Of a stretch of 64,000 nt of DNA, positions 25,442-35,425 are shown one piece after another. Position numbers and translations under genes: made by a program. The stretch is from Bradyrhizobium ottawaense (lineage in GTDB: Bacteria; Pseudomonadota; Alphaproteobacteria; Rhizobiales; Xanthobacteraceae), in NCBI RefSeq assembly GCF_002278135.3, contig NZ_CP029425.2:930001-994000 (forward strand), in the 5' to 3' direction. Numbering within the stretch: the stretch's first letter is position 1; each line of letters begins with the position of its first letter. The notes below the pieces were generated by a model. That model was not told the DNA's origin. It saw only the letters and a program-made list of their open reading frames with translations, and ran no database searches.

Positions 25442-26630
25442 TAGTCACATGAATCTAAAGTTCGCCACATAGAGTCTGCTGGGCTTTGTGGCAAAAGCGT
25501 TTGACGGAAGCCAAGATCTGGTCTGCGGACTTGGTCCATTTGAAGGGCTTCGGGTTGTTGTTGTGCAATTCGATGAAGGTACGGATGTCGGCTTCGAGCT
25601 GCCTGACGGAGGTGTGAACACCTCGCCGGATCTGCTTTCTGGTGAGTTCAGCGAACCAGCGCTCGATCTGATTGATCCACGACGCGGAAGTCGGCGTGAA
25701 GTGGACATGATAGTGCGGCCGGCGAGCGAGCCACGCTTTAATCTTGGGGGTCTTGTGGGTAGCGTAGTTGTCCATGACGATATGGACAGCGAGCCCCTCA
25801 GGGATTTGAGCGTCGATCTCTTTGAGAAACTTCAAGAACTCGAGCGCCCGATGGCGCTTGTAGCATTTGCCAATGACGAAGCCGGAAGCGACATCGAGCG
25901 CGGCAAACAGCGTGGTCGTACCATGCCGCACATAGCTATGCGTGCGACGTTCCGGCACCCCAGGCATCATCGGCAAGACCGGCTGCTCGCGATCGAGTGC
26001 CTGGATCTGGCTTTTCTCATCGACACTGAGGACAACGGCTCGGTTAGGCGGCGACAGATAAAGCCCGACAATATCGCGCACCTTATCGACGAATAGCGGA
26101 TCGCTCGATAGTTTAAATGTCTGGCTGCGGTGCGGCTGCAAGCCGAACGCCGTCCACATTCGGCGGATCGTGGTGTGAGAAAAGCCAGTATCCGCAGCCA
26201 TCGAGCGGATCGACCAGTGCGTTGCGTCGGGCGGCGTCGTACGCAATGTCCGCTCGATTACCTCGGCAACCTGATCATCGTCGATGGTTCGAGGGCGGCC
26301 CGGGCGGGCTTCGTCAAGCAGGCCATCACAACGATCCTTCAAGAATCGGCGGCGCCACTTGCCGACGGTGTGTTCATGGATGCCAAGTTCGGCAGCCACA
26401 GACTTGCTTGGCAGACCAACTGCACACCGCAGGATCGCGCGGCATCGCTCAGATAGCGATCGGGCTACACGATGACGACGAACTTGCCTCTCCAAGTACG
26501 CCCGCTCCTGCGAACTCAGCACCAACGGCGCGATCGGCCGGCCTTTCACACCTGCATTCGCCACGAGCGCTCTCCTCTCTAGAGATCCGAGCGATCAACT
26601 AATGTCACGAACTTCCGTTCCAGATGACTA
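25442..26630 (-). mobile_element. IS630-family element, apparently complete
   Basis: Left end TAGTCACATGAATC and right end (read inward) TAGTCATCTGGAAC share a short inverted repeat beginning at TA dinucleotides (25442-25443, 26629-26630), the usual IS630/Tc1 target. A single intact transposase gene fills the element. Confidence 0.8.
25455..26564 (-). CDS. IS630-family transposase
   Basis: A 369-residue DDE transposase: an N-terminal helix-turn-helix pair (LPSKSVAAELGIHEHTVGKWRRRF), DDQVAEVIERTLRTTPPDATHWSIR, then catalytic VVLSVDEKSQIQAL (first D), IVMDNYATHK (second D) and ASWINQIERWFAEL (E). No interruptions; the element could be active. Confidence 0.95.
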   Translation of the reverse strand: MANAGVKGRPIAPLVLSSQERAYLERQVRRHRVARSLSERCRAILRCAVGLPSKSVAAELGIHEHTVGKWRRRFLKDRCDGLLDEARPGRPRTIDDDQVAEVIERTLRTTPPDATHWSIRSMAADTGFSHTTIRRMWTAFGLQPHRSQTFKLSSDPLFVDKVRDIVGLYLSPPNRAVVLSVDEKSQIQALDREQPVLPMMPGVPERRTHSYVRHGTTTLFAALDVASGFVIGKCYKRHRALEFLKFLKEIDAQIPEGLAVHIVMDNYATHKTPKIKAWLARRPHYHVHFTPTSASWINQIERWFAELTRKQIRRGVHTSVRQLEADIRTFIELHNNNPKPFKWTKSADQILASVKRFCHKAQQTLCGEL

Positions 26631-27269
26631 GACCACGACGGCGTTACTGCTCGCACACGGCTACTAGCGTGGGTACCCGAGCGTTTGCGCGGAAGGATGG
26701 GCCATGCAGTCGATCCCTTGCTAGGTGTCGTCGGTGCCGGGGATCGTGCCGTTCTCGGAATACTGCCAGAGCTTCCGGTGCCGCGACGCCGACGTCTCCG
26801 GAGGTGACGATGCTGACGTCGACTCGACTTCAACCATTTCAACAGCGACGATGCAAACTTGGTCGCTTGGATCAGCCCTGCGGGCAGCAGGCCGCCGGAG
26901 CCGCCGCCGCCGCCGCCGCGGATGGTCGAGCAGCGCCTGGACGGCCTCGTGCAGATCGTCGAGCGGCTCAAACCCACCTTCGAGAAGGTCGTTCAATTCG
27001 AGCCGCAGCATCTCGTCATCCCAATCGGTGCGTCGAAGGCCTCGAAGAGACGCGACCAAGCGCGAAGCTCGAGACAATACCCGAGAGTGTACCAACAGCA
27101 ACGGGACAGCTCGCAGAGATGGAAGCAAAAGTAAAAAGATCAAACAGCGTCATAGCAAGTCCGCCGATCTGGAAGCTAAGCGCGCGCTGAACCGCCTGAA
27201 GGAGGTTGACCCGGAGGGATATGAGGCCTTCCTTCGTAAGCGCGAGAACCGCGGGGACACTGGCGGTTT
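26631..27269. other. Degenerate stretch
   Basis: A GC-rich run near 26890-26940 encodes proline repeats in one frame. Around 27135-27245 one frame reads KQRHSKSADLEAKRALNRLK then DPEGYEAFLRKRENR, which looks like a protein tail. I cannot name it. Confidence 0.45.
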
Positions 27270-27594
27270 CGGCCCGGCTGGACGGGCGAGGCCATAGTCA
27301 CCACCACATTCCTCGCCGTCGCATTCGCACAACTCTGGCGCGTCGTCGCCATGCGCAGCAGCCGCTCCGGTACCGTTTTCAACGAGTTCACGCGCAATCC
27401 ATGGGTCTGGCTGCGCTCGGCCTGTACGGCCCTCTGCTCGCAGTCCCTCTCTACTGGCCGCCGATGACAGAGGTCTTTCACGTCTGCCACCGACGCTCAC
27501 GATGTGGAGCATTGTCGCGGGCTACAGCCTGACGCCGATGCTGCTAATTCAGGTCAGCCGCGCCGTCATCGTGCTTGCCAAACGAAGCCGTTAA
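27270..27594 (+). pseudogene. Cation P-type ATPase, C-terminal remnant
   Basis: Three frames together read TGEAIVTTTFLAVAFAQLWR, FNEFTRNPWVWLAALGLY, LYWPPMTEVFHV and TMWSIVAGYSLTPMLLIQVS before TAA at 27592. This is the last membrane bundle (Cation_ATPase_C) of calcium-type P-ATPases. The ATPase domains are absent and at least two frameshifts are present. Confidence 0.72.
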
Positions 27595-28038
27595 ATGGTA
27601 GCCGCGTTGCTTGGCTCGAATTCGCCGTCTGCATCATCGTGATCGGCGTGGCCGGATGTATGCTCATGGTCATTGCGCCCTACGGAGTCCTGATCTCCGA
27701 GTGCGAGCCTATTGCCCTCAGGCGCCCGGCCAATTCCGTTCGCTCGCGTTCCCGCGGATTACAGCCCCCCGATCTCCCACAGCGGACCCAACGTCACTGC
27801 AAATTCGATCGCGAGGATGGGATGGCGGCTCGAACAAGAGCTCGTCCGAACGCTCTAGATGTTCTTGTTATGCGGTCAAGTTCGCCCATTCCACAGACCA
27901 CCGATTGTGACGTCAGAAAGAATAGTGATCGCGTCTCAAGGACGTCAACAGCAGGGGTAAGCCTACAAGATCATGTAGTTGTAGTATTACTGTTTGCACG
28001 GCTCTCTGCTGGAGGCCGTTCGCTGACACGGGGGAGCC
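27595..28038. other. Upstream region of the dihaem cytochrome gene
   Basis: No gene recognised. The final part must hold the promoter; GGGGGAG lies just before the ATG at 28039. Confidence 0.5.
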
Positions 28039-30039
28039 ATGTCGACAGTTACCAGCGCAATTCGGCGCCTTTGGTGGCGACGCTTTCTTGTTCTTCTGGC
28101 GATCATCGTGGTCATTGCTTTGATCGCAGTCATGACCAGCTCCCAGCTTGGCGCGACAATCGAAGCTCTGACGCCGCCTGGTCTCCCTGAACCGGTTTCC
28201 GCGAGCGAGCAGGTTTCGCTCGATCAGGGCTGGAACGCCGAAGACGCCGATCGATTCCATCATAAAGCCCAGGGCACGCAGACCTTACCGATCCCGCTGT
28301 CATGGTTTCTCGCCCTGGAAGCGCCGCTGAACTCGCCTTTCGCTATCCCCTTTTTCAAACGAGAACGGTTTTCTGACAACCGCTATTTACTGCGGTTTGG
28401 ATTCATAGAGTCTGCCGAAAGCGAGAACAATGAGTACGGTTTGCCGATCGGCTTTGCATATTCGCCGTTTCAGTCGATCCGCGGACTTTCGCGTAAGGAG
28501 ACTGCCGTTGGATTGACCTGTGCCGCGTGCCATACCGGCCAACTGATCTTCAAAGAGAAGCGCTATGTCATTGAAGGCGGCCCCGCCGTGACCGATCTCG
28601 GTCAATTGACAAATGCGCTCCGCGCTGCGCTCGCACAGACCGCTTTGTCGGCAAAGCTACCCTTCTTCGACGGTCGCTTCGGGCGGTTCGCGAAGCGCGT
28701 TTTAGGAACCGAGTACAGCGATCTTACACGCGTCCAACTGTCCAAGGAGCTCGATGGAATACTTGGTGCTCTGATCGATCAGCCCGCTGGGATCGACGTC
28801 ACGGAAGGGTTTACCCGCCTCGATGCGCTCAATCGCATCGGCAACCAGGTGTTCGCACTCGACCCCAAGCGCTACGGCAACTACGTCAACCTCAACGCCC
28901 CTGTCAGCTACCCGCACATCTGGACATCGTCATGGTTCGATTGGGTGCAGTACGACGGCTCGATTATGCAGCCATTGGTGCGCAATGCCGGCGAGGCGAT
29001 GGGGGTTTCGGCGGAGCTCAACCTCACCGCCCCGCCCAAGGGGGGACGTTTTGCCAGCAGCATCCCCTTCGATAATCTGCACTGGATCGAACAACAGCTC
29101 GCTGGAAAGGACCTGCCGCTGGTGGCGAAAGCCTTCACCGGACTGAATGCGCCAGCCTGGCCCGACAGCTTTCCTGCGATCGACAAAGCCAAGGCCGCCG
29201 TGGGAGCCCAACTCTACGACAAACATTGCAGCGGCTGCCATCTTCCAGCGCTGACGCCGGACATCGTGCACGGCAAGGCCCCGGACGCGGAGTTCTGGAA
29301 GAACTTCGGCCCTATCCGCTGGCGCGGTCGCGATGGGCAGGAGAAGCAGACGAGGGAATCCGTACTCAACGTCAAGATCATCAAGCAAAGCCATATCGGC
29401 ACCGATCCGGCCCAGGGCGACGTGCTGCGCAATCGCACCGTGGACACCGCCGGCAGCGAACTGGCCAGGGCGGGCCAGAGCAGCCCAGGGCTCGGCCTCG
29501 ACATCGATGTCTGCCAACGGAAGGCTGACAACACGCTGGATACGATCCACCTCTCGGACCATGCGATGCAACTCTACGCGCTTGCGCTCGGCGCCGTGGT
29601 CCAATCCGGCATCGACGAATGGCTTCGGTCGACCGGGACGGTCCAAGCGGAGATCGAAGGCGATCGGCCGAACTGTCTAGCGGCAGGTTTCGGCTATAAG
29701 GCGCGTCCGCTGAACGGCGTATGGGCGACTGCGCCGTTCCTGCACAACGGCTCGGTGCCGACGATCTACGATCTGCTCAGCCCGGTTGCGGAGCGCCCAC
29801 AAGTCTTCCTGCTCGGTGAGCCCAGCTTCGATCCTGTCCGCGTCGGTATCGTGACACGGACGGTCGCTCCTGAAGGCAGGACCTACGACAGCAAGGGCTA
29901 CTTCATCATCGATACGTCGAGGCCCGCCAATCGCAATACCGGCCACGAATTCTCGAACGAGAAGCATGAGGGCGTCATTGGCCCTGCGCTGTCTCCGGAG
30001 GAGCGCAACGCAATCATCGAGTTCCTCAAGTCGATCTGA
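28039..30039 (+). CDS. RoxA-like large dihaem c-type cytochrome (peroxidase/oxygenase family)
   Basis: A 666-residue protein with an N-terminal membrane anchor or signal (residues 14-32) and two haem c sites, CAACH at 161-165 and CSGCH at 397-401. WFDWVQYDGSIMQPLVRNAGEA between them and NGVWATAPFLHNGSVPTIYDLL near the C-terminus are MauG/CcpA-like dihaem peroxidase blocks. Length and haem spacing fit the RoxA/RoxB rubber oxygenases better than the 350-residue CcpA enzymes. It would act in the periplasm or outside. A cytochrome P450 follows 125 bases later on the same strand. Substrate unknown; oxidation of an unsaturated lipid or isoprenoid is a fair guess. Confidence 0.82.
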   Translation: MSTVTSAIRRLWWRRFLVLLAIIVVIALIAVMTSSQLGATIEALTPPGLPEPVSASEQVSLDQGWNAEDADRFHHKAQGTQTLPIPLSWFLALEAPLNSPFAIPFFKRERFSDNRYLLRFGFIESAESENNEYGLPIGFAYSPFQSIRGLSRKETAVGLTCAACHTGQLIFKEKRYVIEGGPAVTDLGQLTNALRAALAQTALSAKLPFFDGRFGRFAKRVLGTEYSDLTRVQLSKELDGILGALIDQPAGIDVTEGFTRLDALNRIGNQVFALDPKRYGNYVNLNAPVSYPHIWTSSWFDWVQYDGSIMQPLVRNAGEAMGVSAELNLTAPPKGGRFASSIPFDNLHWIEQQLAGKDLPLVAKAFTGLNAPAWPDSFPAIDKAKAAVGAQLYDKHCSGCHLPALTPDIVHGKAPDAEFWKNFGPIRWRGRDGQEKQTRESVLNVKIIKQSHIGTDPAQGDVLRNRTVDTAGSELARAGQSSPGLGLDIDVCQRKADNTLDTIHLSDHAMQLYALALGAVVQSGIDEWLRSTGTVQAEIEGDRPNCLAAGFGYKARPLNGVWATAPFLHNGSVPTIYDLLSPVAERPQVFLLGEPSFDPVRVGIVTRTVAPEGRTYDSKGYFIIDTSRPANRNTGHEFSNEKHEGVIGPALSPEERNAIIEFLKSI

Positions 30040-30163
30040 AATTGATTGGGTCAGCTCCAACTGGAGCAATAGCGAAGACCATCTCGCTCCCGCAGGGGAA
30101 AGGTGGACGGAAGCCCGGATCGACCGACCAGGCGAAGCTTTTCGGAGTTAGGGTGCGGCAGCA

Positions 30164-31396
30164 ATGGCGGAACAGAAACAGGGGCCGGCGGCGAAGTTCC
30201 TGAAATGGATGATCGCCAAACATCCGGATGCATTGTTCGCATTCATCCGGCGCGTCAGGCCCAACCTGGCGTTGGGCGCCGCGGGGCCGGTGTTCATCAC
30301 CCGCTTCCCCGACGTGCAGGAAGCGCTGAGCCGCCCCGACATCTTCAACGTCACCTATGCGCCAATGATGGACCCTTCGGTCGGCCCCTTCATGCTCGGC
30401 CGCGACTGCACCGAAATAAACCAGCGCGACAAGGGTATCATGCGCGCCTTCATGCGCATGGAGGATCTGCCGGCAATTCGCCAGAAGGTGCGCAGCCTCG
30501 CCAATGCGTCTGTCGAAAAGCAGATCTATACCCAGAACCAGATCGAGGTGGTCAGCACGTTGTCGCGCCTGGTGCCCATTCAGCTGACCCGAGAATATTT
30601 CGGCTTTCCCGGCCCCGATCTGGCCTCGATGTTCCGCTGGTCGCGCGCGACGCAATATGACATGTTTCACAACCTGGACAAAGATCCGAAGGTGCACCAG
30701 GACAACATTGACGCTGGGCAGGAGATGCGCGCCTATCTGACACAACTGCTCCCGCAGCGGCGCGAGCAGCTGAAAAATGGGGCGCCGCTCGAGGACGTGT
30801 TCAGCCGCCTGCTGAATAGCCATTTTGACGATTCGATCGGCTTCGCCGACGAACGCATTATTACCAATATGATGGGCACACTGGTCGGCGGGATTGAGAC
30901 CACATCGGCGGCCATCGTGCAGCTGCTCGACGAGTTGTTCAAGCGCCCGAGGATCCTGAAGGAGGCCATCGACGTCGCCAGCAGCAACAACGACCATCTG
31001 ATGTATCGCTATTGCTGGGAAGCGCTGCGCTTCAACCCGATCAATCCGTTCGTGGTGCGCCACTGCCGGACCGATTACCGGATAGCCAAGGGCTCGCTGC
31101 GCGCGACGACAATCAAGGCCGGCAGCACGGTGCTGATCTCGACCCGGTCGGCGATGCGCGATGGCTTGCAACTGCCGGCGCCGTCCAGCTTCGCGATCGA
31201 CCGGCCGGAGTCGGTCTACATGCATCTGGGCTACGGGATGCACACCTGCCTCGGCGACCAGATCAGCCGCATCCAAGTTCCGGAAATCGTTCGCCGCATC
31301 CTGCAAATCCGGGGCGTCCGTCCCGCCGCGGAGATTGACTACGCAGGAGGGCCGTTTCCAGAGCGTTATCCCATCACCTACGACACGCCGGTCTGA
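30164..31396 (+). CDS. Cytochrome P450
   Basis: A 410-residue soluble P450. I-helix TLVGGIETTSAA (G-x-E-T), K-helix E-A-L-R (ExxR) and haem loop LGYGMHTCLGDQ with the thiolate cysteine; the usual phenylalanine at the start of that loop is leucine. The N-terminus has no membrane anchor. It follows the RoxA-like cytochrome in what may be one operon and lies near oleate hydratase and SDR genes. Similar P450s occur beside peroxidases and dihaem proteins and may take peroxide or electrons from them; no ferredoxin or reductase is seen here. Intact; ATG at 30164. Confidence 0.92.
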   Translation: MAEQKQGPAAKFLKWMIAKHPDALFAFIRRVRPNLALGAAGPVFITRFPDVQEALSRPDIFNVTYAPMMDPSVGPFMLGRDCTEINQRDKGIMRAFMRMEDLPAIRQKVRSLANASVEKQIYTQNQIEVVSTLSRLVPIQLTREYFGFPGPDLASMFRWSRATQYDMFHNLDKDPKVHQDNIDAGQEMRAYLTQLLPQRREQLKNGAPLEDVFSRLLNSHFDDSIGFADERIITNMMGTLVGGIETTSAAIVQLLDELFKRPRILKEAIDVASSNNDHLMYRYCWEALRFNPINPFVVRHCRTDYRIAKGSLRATTIKAGSTVLISTRSAMRDGLQLPAPSSFAIDRPESVYMHLGYGMHTCLGDQISRIQVPEIVRRILQIRGVRPAAEIDYAGGPFPERYPITYDTPV

Positions 31397-32446
31397 AGGC
31401 CGGACTTCCCAGCAACGAGCCGCGAGTACCGATCCGGCCGCTGGCGTGGCGGCCTCTGGCGTCAGCACTAGGTCGGTCGTCGCGAAGTCTCCGTCACGCG
31501 ATGCGCGTGAGATGCGTGAGGCAATAATCAATCGTGTCGGTGGTGTGTTCCGCTTGCGAAACACATCAATAGATGAGAGGCAGAGCTTCGCATGCGCGGC
31601 TACTACATTGGCTTACCGAGGAAATGGTTTAAGCGAACGGAAGCCGTACGCTGAAGCGGGCCTCGGCAACCGGCAGTTATGCACGAACATCGCGCAATCA
31701 GCGCAACAGCAATGATACGCTCAAACGGCACCTGCAGGATCACCATTACGCACGACGCCGACGACTACAAACAGCGCATAGCATCGAGCGCTGCTTCTGC
31801 TCGCTGATACACTCTTTCGACGCTTGGCACCCGTTATGACAGGCGAATAGGACAGGCGAACCGTAATTTTACCGGCTTCTTCATCGATCTCGCGGCCGCA
31901 TTGGTCTGCGGTTGCACGCGTTTCCCCGTAGCTGTCCGGATTGGCAAGTGTTGGAACACGGTGTTCTACTTGAAAGAACACCGGCTGAGGGATTTTATAC
32001 TTAAACTGTCTTTTCACTAAATTCCGGTGGCGAGGCCGCGGGACTGCATCGTCTCGCGGCCCCATTGATTTTTCGTCGTTGAGGTCCGGGCGAGCTCCTC
32101 CACCGAATTCCGACTCTTTACTCCCAGAAGGGGTAATCGCTTCGATCGCCCGTTGGCATTCAGACGCGTCAAATTCGGGCCGTCGGCAAGTCCTCGCTGG
32201 ACAGCATTCCGGAGTATGTTGTCGTGGAGTGCACATGGCTGCTGCCAACCTGATCGACAGTAGCGACAGCGATCGTACGAAAACGCGCTCCGCATCGAAC
32301 ATGGCGCGTGCTGTTTGACGTCCCAAGATGGCTGGAGTTCTCCCATCGAGACAGCTTCGGCCGAGCTTGTTTGGCTTTCTGGCTCTGCCAAAGGGCAGAG
32401 CCAGACTGATACAACAAAGTCGGCTCGCTGTCGCGCGCGCCATCGA
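31397..32446. other. Gene-free stretch after the P450
   Basis: Overlapping frames on the minus strand (31721-32467, 32017-32391) lack family patterns and conflict with each other. I see no supported gene. Confidence 0.5.
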
Positions 32447-32666
32447 AAACTGCCCCCTCGACGTCACGAGGAATTGCCCCCTCCTTGGATAGCCGAGGAG
32501 AGAGCGAATGAACGAGGAACAGAGCTGGCCCCGGTTGTTTGGACAGCGCCCCGCTGGATTTAAGTGGATTCCTGCCGGGTTATGCTGAACGCGGGGCTTT
32601 ACGATTTTGTCGTTGCGTCGGGAGGGCGTAGCCCGACCAGAGCGACGACAAAATCGTCGGCGACGG

Positions 32667-33494
32667 TCATGCGGCCATCACCATAGCTTGCGTGCCGAAG
32701 TAAGCCTCGTCGGGCGTGCGCCCGTCAAGGCTCGAGTGAGGGCGTCCCTGATTGTAGAAGGCCAGATACTTGGCAATTGACGCTCGCGCCTCGGACACGC
32801 TGTCGTAGGCGCGGAGATAAACTTCTTCGTATTTGACCGTGCGCCAGAGCCGCTCGACAAACACGTTGTCGCGCCAGGCGCCCTTGCCATCCATGCTGAT
32901 GGCGATCTTCGCGTCCAGCAGCACATCGGTGAACTCGAGGCTGGTGAACTGGCTGCCCTGGTCCGTGTTGAAAATCGCGGGCCTGCCGTGCTTCGCCAAC
33001 GCCTCCTGGACCGCTTCGACGCAGAAGGCCGCCTCCATTGTGATCGAGACGCGATGGGCCAGGACCCGTCGGCTGAACACATCGACGACCGCCGCGAGAT
33101 AGACGAAGCCACGCCGCATCGGAATGTAGGTGATGTCCATTGCCCACGCATGGTCGGGCCGCTCGATCTTCAATCCGCGCAACAGGTACGGGTAGATCTT
33201 GTGACCCGGAGCCGGCTTGCTCGTGTTCGGGCGACGATAGACCGCCTCGATCCCCATGCGCTTCATCAGCGTCGCGATGTGGCGGCGACCGGCGTATACC
33301 CCCTCCCGCCGCAGCAACGATCGCAGCATACGCGCTCCCGCGAAGGGATAATCGAGATGCAGCTCATCGAGCCGACGCATCAAGGCAAGGTCCTCGGCCG
33401 AAACTGGCCGAGGTTCATAGTAGACCGTGCTGCGAGCCAGCTTCAGGACCTTCGCCTGGCGCACGATAGAAAGATCATGACCGCGGTCGATCAT
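32667..33494 (-). CDS. IS3-family transposase OrfB
   Basis: A 275-residue integrase-type transposase: HTH_21 region (IDRGHDLSIVRQAKVLKLARSTVYY), then rve core with WAMDITYIPM (D), FNTDQGSQFTS (D) and WRDNVFVERLWRTVKYEEVY (E). Its ATG overlaps the OrfA stop as ATGA; OrfAB fusion by -1 frameshifting, known for the family, is possible. Confidence 0.95.
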   Translation of the reverse strand: MIDRGHDLSIVRQAKVLKLARSTVYYEPRPVSAEDLALMRRLDELHLDYPFAGARMLRSLLRREGVYAGRRHIATLMKRMGIEAVYRRPNTSKPAPGHKIYPYLLRGLKIERPDHAWAMDITYIPMRRGFVYLAAVVDVFSRRVLAHRVSITMEAAFCVEAVQEALAKHGRPAIFNTDQGSQFTSLEFTDVLLDAKIAISMDGKGAWRDNVFVERLWRTVKYEEVYLRAYDSVSEARASIAKYLAFYNQGRPHSSLDGRTPDEAYFGTQAMVMAA

Positions 33495-33796
33495 CGCTTT
33501 GCGCTCAGCAGGCCCGCCTTGGTGAGCGCGCCGGACAAAAAATCGTTTTCCAACGCCAGCTCGCCGATCTTGGCATGCAACGCCTTCAAATCGACCGGCG
33601 TCTCGGCCGATGTCTTGTCATGCCCAAACACGCCGGCGGCGCCTTCCAGGAGCTGGTTTTTCCAGATCGTGATCTGGTTCGGATGAACATCAAACAGTTG
33701 CGCCAGCTCCGCCAGTGTCTTGTCTCCTTTGACCGCAGCCAAAGCAACCTTCGCCTTGAATGCCGGAGAATGCGTCCGGCGGCTCTTCTTCGTCAT
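33491..33796 (-). CDS. IS3-family transposase OrfA
   Basis: A 101-residue protein, MTKKSRRTHSPAFKAKVALA then TLAELAQLFDVHPNQITIWKNQLL: an HTH_Tnp_1 domain with a C-terminal leucine-rich helix (ALHAKIGELALENDFLSGAL). ATG at 33796 is chosen from this family start. Confidence 0.93.
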   Translation of the reverse strand: MTKKSRRTHSPAFKAKVALAAVKGDKTLAELAQLFDVHPNQITIWKNQLLEGAAGVFGHDKTSAETPVDLKALHAKIGELALENDFLSGALTKAGLLSAKR

Positions 33797-33928
33797 CTTC
33801 GCTCCTGATTCGCAGCAAGAATCCTCGCCGCTGTCAGGCAGAAAATCCACTCAAGCTACTGTCCGAATTTGCGGGGCCAGCTCTAACGAATCAAAGGCTT
33901 GTCGTGGAGTAATTCACAGGGGCAGGTG

Positions 33929-35113
33929 ATGAATACGCCGGATGACGTGACGGAGATGTTGCACCTGAGGGTGTGTGGGTGAGGTCTGAAGCGGATTGCG
34001 CGCCAGCTGGGCTGCAGACGGTGAAGGACTACGTGGCGCGGGTGGGTGAAGCCTTCAAGTCGCCTGAGCGGGCGAAGCGGGTCATGGCCTTGAAGGCTGG
34101 CTGCGCGAGAGGTTCATTCGACATCGCGGCAATGCGGATGCGGTCCGTCACGACCTGTTGGCCGAAAACGGCTTGGCGGTCAGCCGGCGAACGCTGCGAC
34201 GCGCCGTGCAGCCCTACCGCCAGGCACTGAAGGCCGAAGCTCTGGCGACGACCCGGTTCGAGACGCCCCCGGGGCGGCAGCTACAGATCGACTTCGGCGA
34301 GCGTCTGGTCGATATCGGCGGGGCGAAGGTCAAAGCATTTGTGTTCGTGGCGACCCGCGCCGAAAAGCAAGAGCACTGGTTCGCTGGGCTCGAGAGCGCA
34401 TTCACGACCTTGCCGGAGGAAGTGCTGAAGGACAATCCACGCGCGCTCGTGGTGCGCCACGACAGGTGAGCCGGTCGGTTCAGTTTGACGACAAGCTCAT
34501 CACGTTCGCGAAGCATTGGGGCTTCCGTCCTCGCGCCTGCGCACCGTATCGGGCGCGCACAAAGGGCAAGACGGAGAATGGCGTCCGCTACGTGAAGAAG
34601 AGCGTGATCGCGGGGCATTCCTTCGCGAGCTGGGAGGCATTCGAGACGCATCTCGCCGAGTGGGAGGGCGGGGTGGCGAACGTACGTATCCACGGCACGA
34701 CGGGCGTGGCGCCGATCACTCGCTTTGCGTGTGACGAGGTACACCGGTCGAAGCCGCTCGGCGTCGCTCGGATCGCCGCGCGAACTGGCCCGCGTCGTCG
34801 GCAACGATTGTGCTGTCGAGATCGATACGAACAACTACGGTACCCTGGCGGCTGATCAGCGAGCGCGTGGCGGTGACGGTCGCGGCTGGCGAGGTGCGCA
34901 TCCACCATGGCATGCGCGAGGTTGCGGTCACAGGCAATCGGAGGATCGCCGGCTGCGGATCGTCGAGTTCGCCCACCTCGACGGGGTTGCCTGTCGCGAT
35001 GGCGCGGTCTGCCAACCAGCAACCGCGACACCGACAGTGCCGGCGCCTTCACCACTGCCCTCGTTGTTACGTCCTCTTGCCGAATACGAAGCTACGATCG
35101 GAGGGAGCTTCTG
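33929..35113 (+). pseudogene. istA: IS21 istA, multiply disrupted
   Basis: Starts MNTPDDVTEMLHLRVCG then stop, resumes GLKRIARQLG, and in further frames reads AEALATTRFETPPGRQLQIDFGERL, KAFVFVATRAEKQEHWFAGL, VVRHDR, then SVQFDDKLITFAKHWGFRPR and YRARTKGKTENGVRYVKKS. The DDE core is recognisable but several blocks are missing. The end reads SLLRPLAEYEATIGGSF. Confidence 0.85.
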
Positions 35114-35425
35114 ATGGTGCGTACAAAGAAGGTCACCGAAGCACCAATCGATTGGCTGGGGGCCATGCTGGCGCGCTCGCAGCTCTCCGGCATCCGCGAC
35201 CAGCTCGACAACCTGCCCGACGAGACGGCGCGCGTGAACCTGTCGGCGCGTGAGACGCTGATCCTACTGTGCGAGCGCGAGGTCGTGCGCAAGGATCATA
35301 GACGCAGCCGTCGATCGACCGAAGCAGATCCGCGACCTGGCCGCCGTCACGTTGGATCGCCAACGGCGAGAACGTGCTGCTGCTCGCGCGCTCGAGTCAG
35401 GTTCATGCTGCCCACCTCGCTACCC
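35114..35425 (+). pseudogene. istB: IS21 istB, 5' part
   Basis: Reads LGAMLARSQLSGIRDQLDNL, SARETLILLCEREVVRKDHR, then in another frame IDAAVDRPKQIRDLAA and ANGENVLLLAR. The P-loop itself is garbled (LLLARSSQVHAAHLATPLE), and a recombinase pseudogene begins at about 35425. Confidence 0.75.

Larger units (their letters stand above)
32521..33884 (-). mobile_element. IS3-family element with 3-bp target duplication
   Basis: Ends begin AGAGCTGGCCCCG on both sides (inward) and continue alike to GGACAG. AAC is duplicated at 32518-32520 and 33885-33887. Both genes are intact, so this is a recent insertion into the IS21 leader. Confidence 0.85.
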
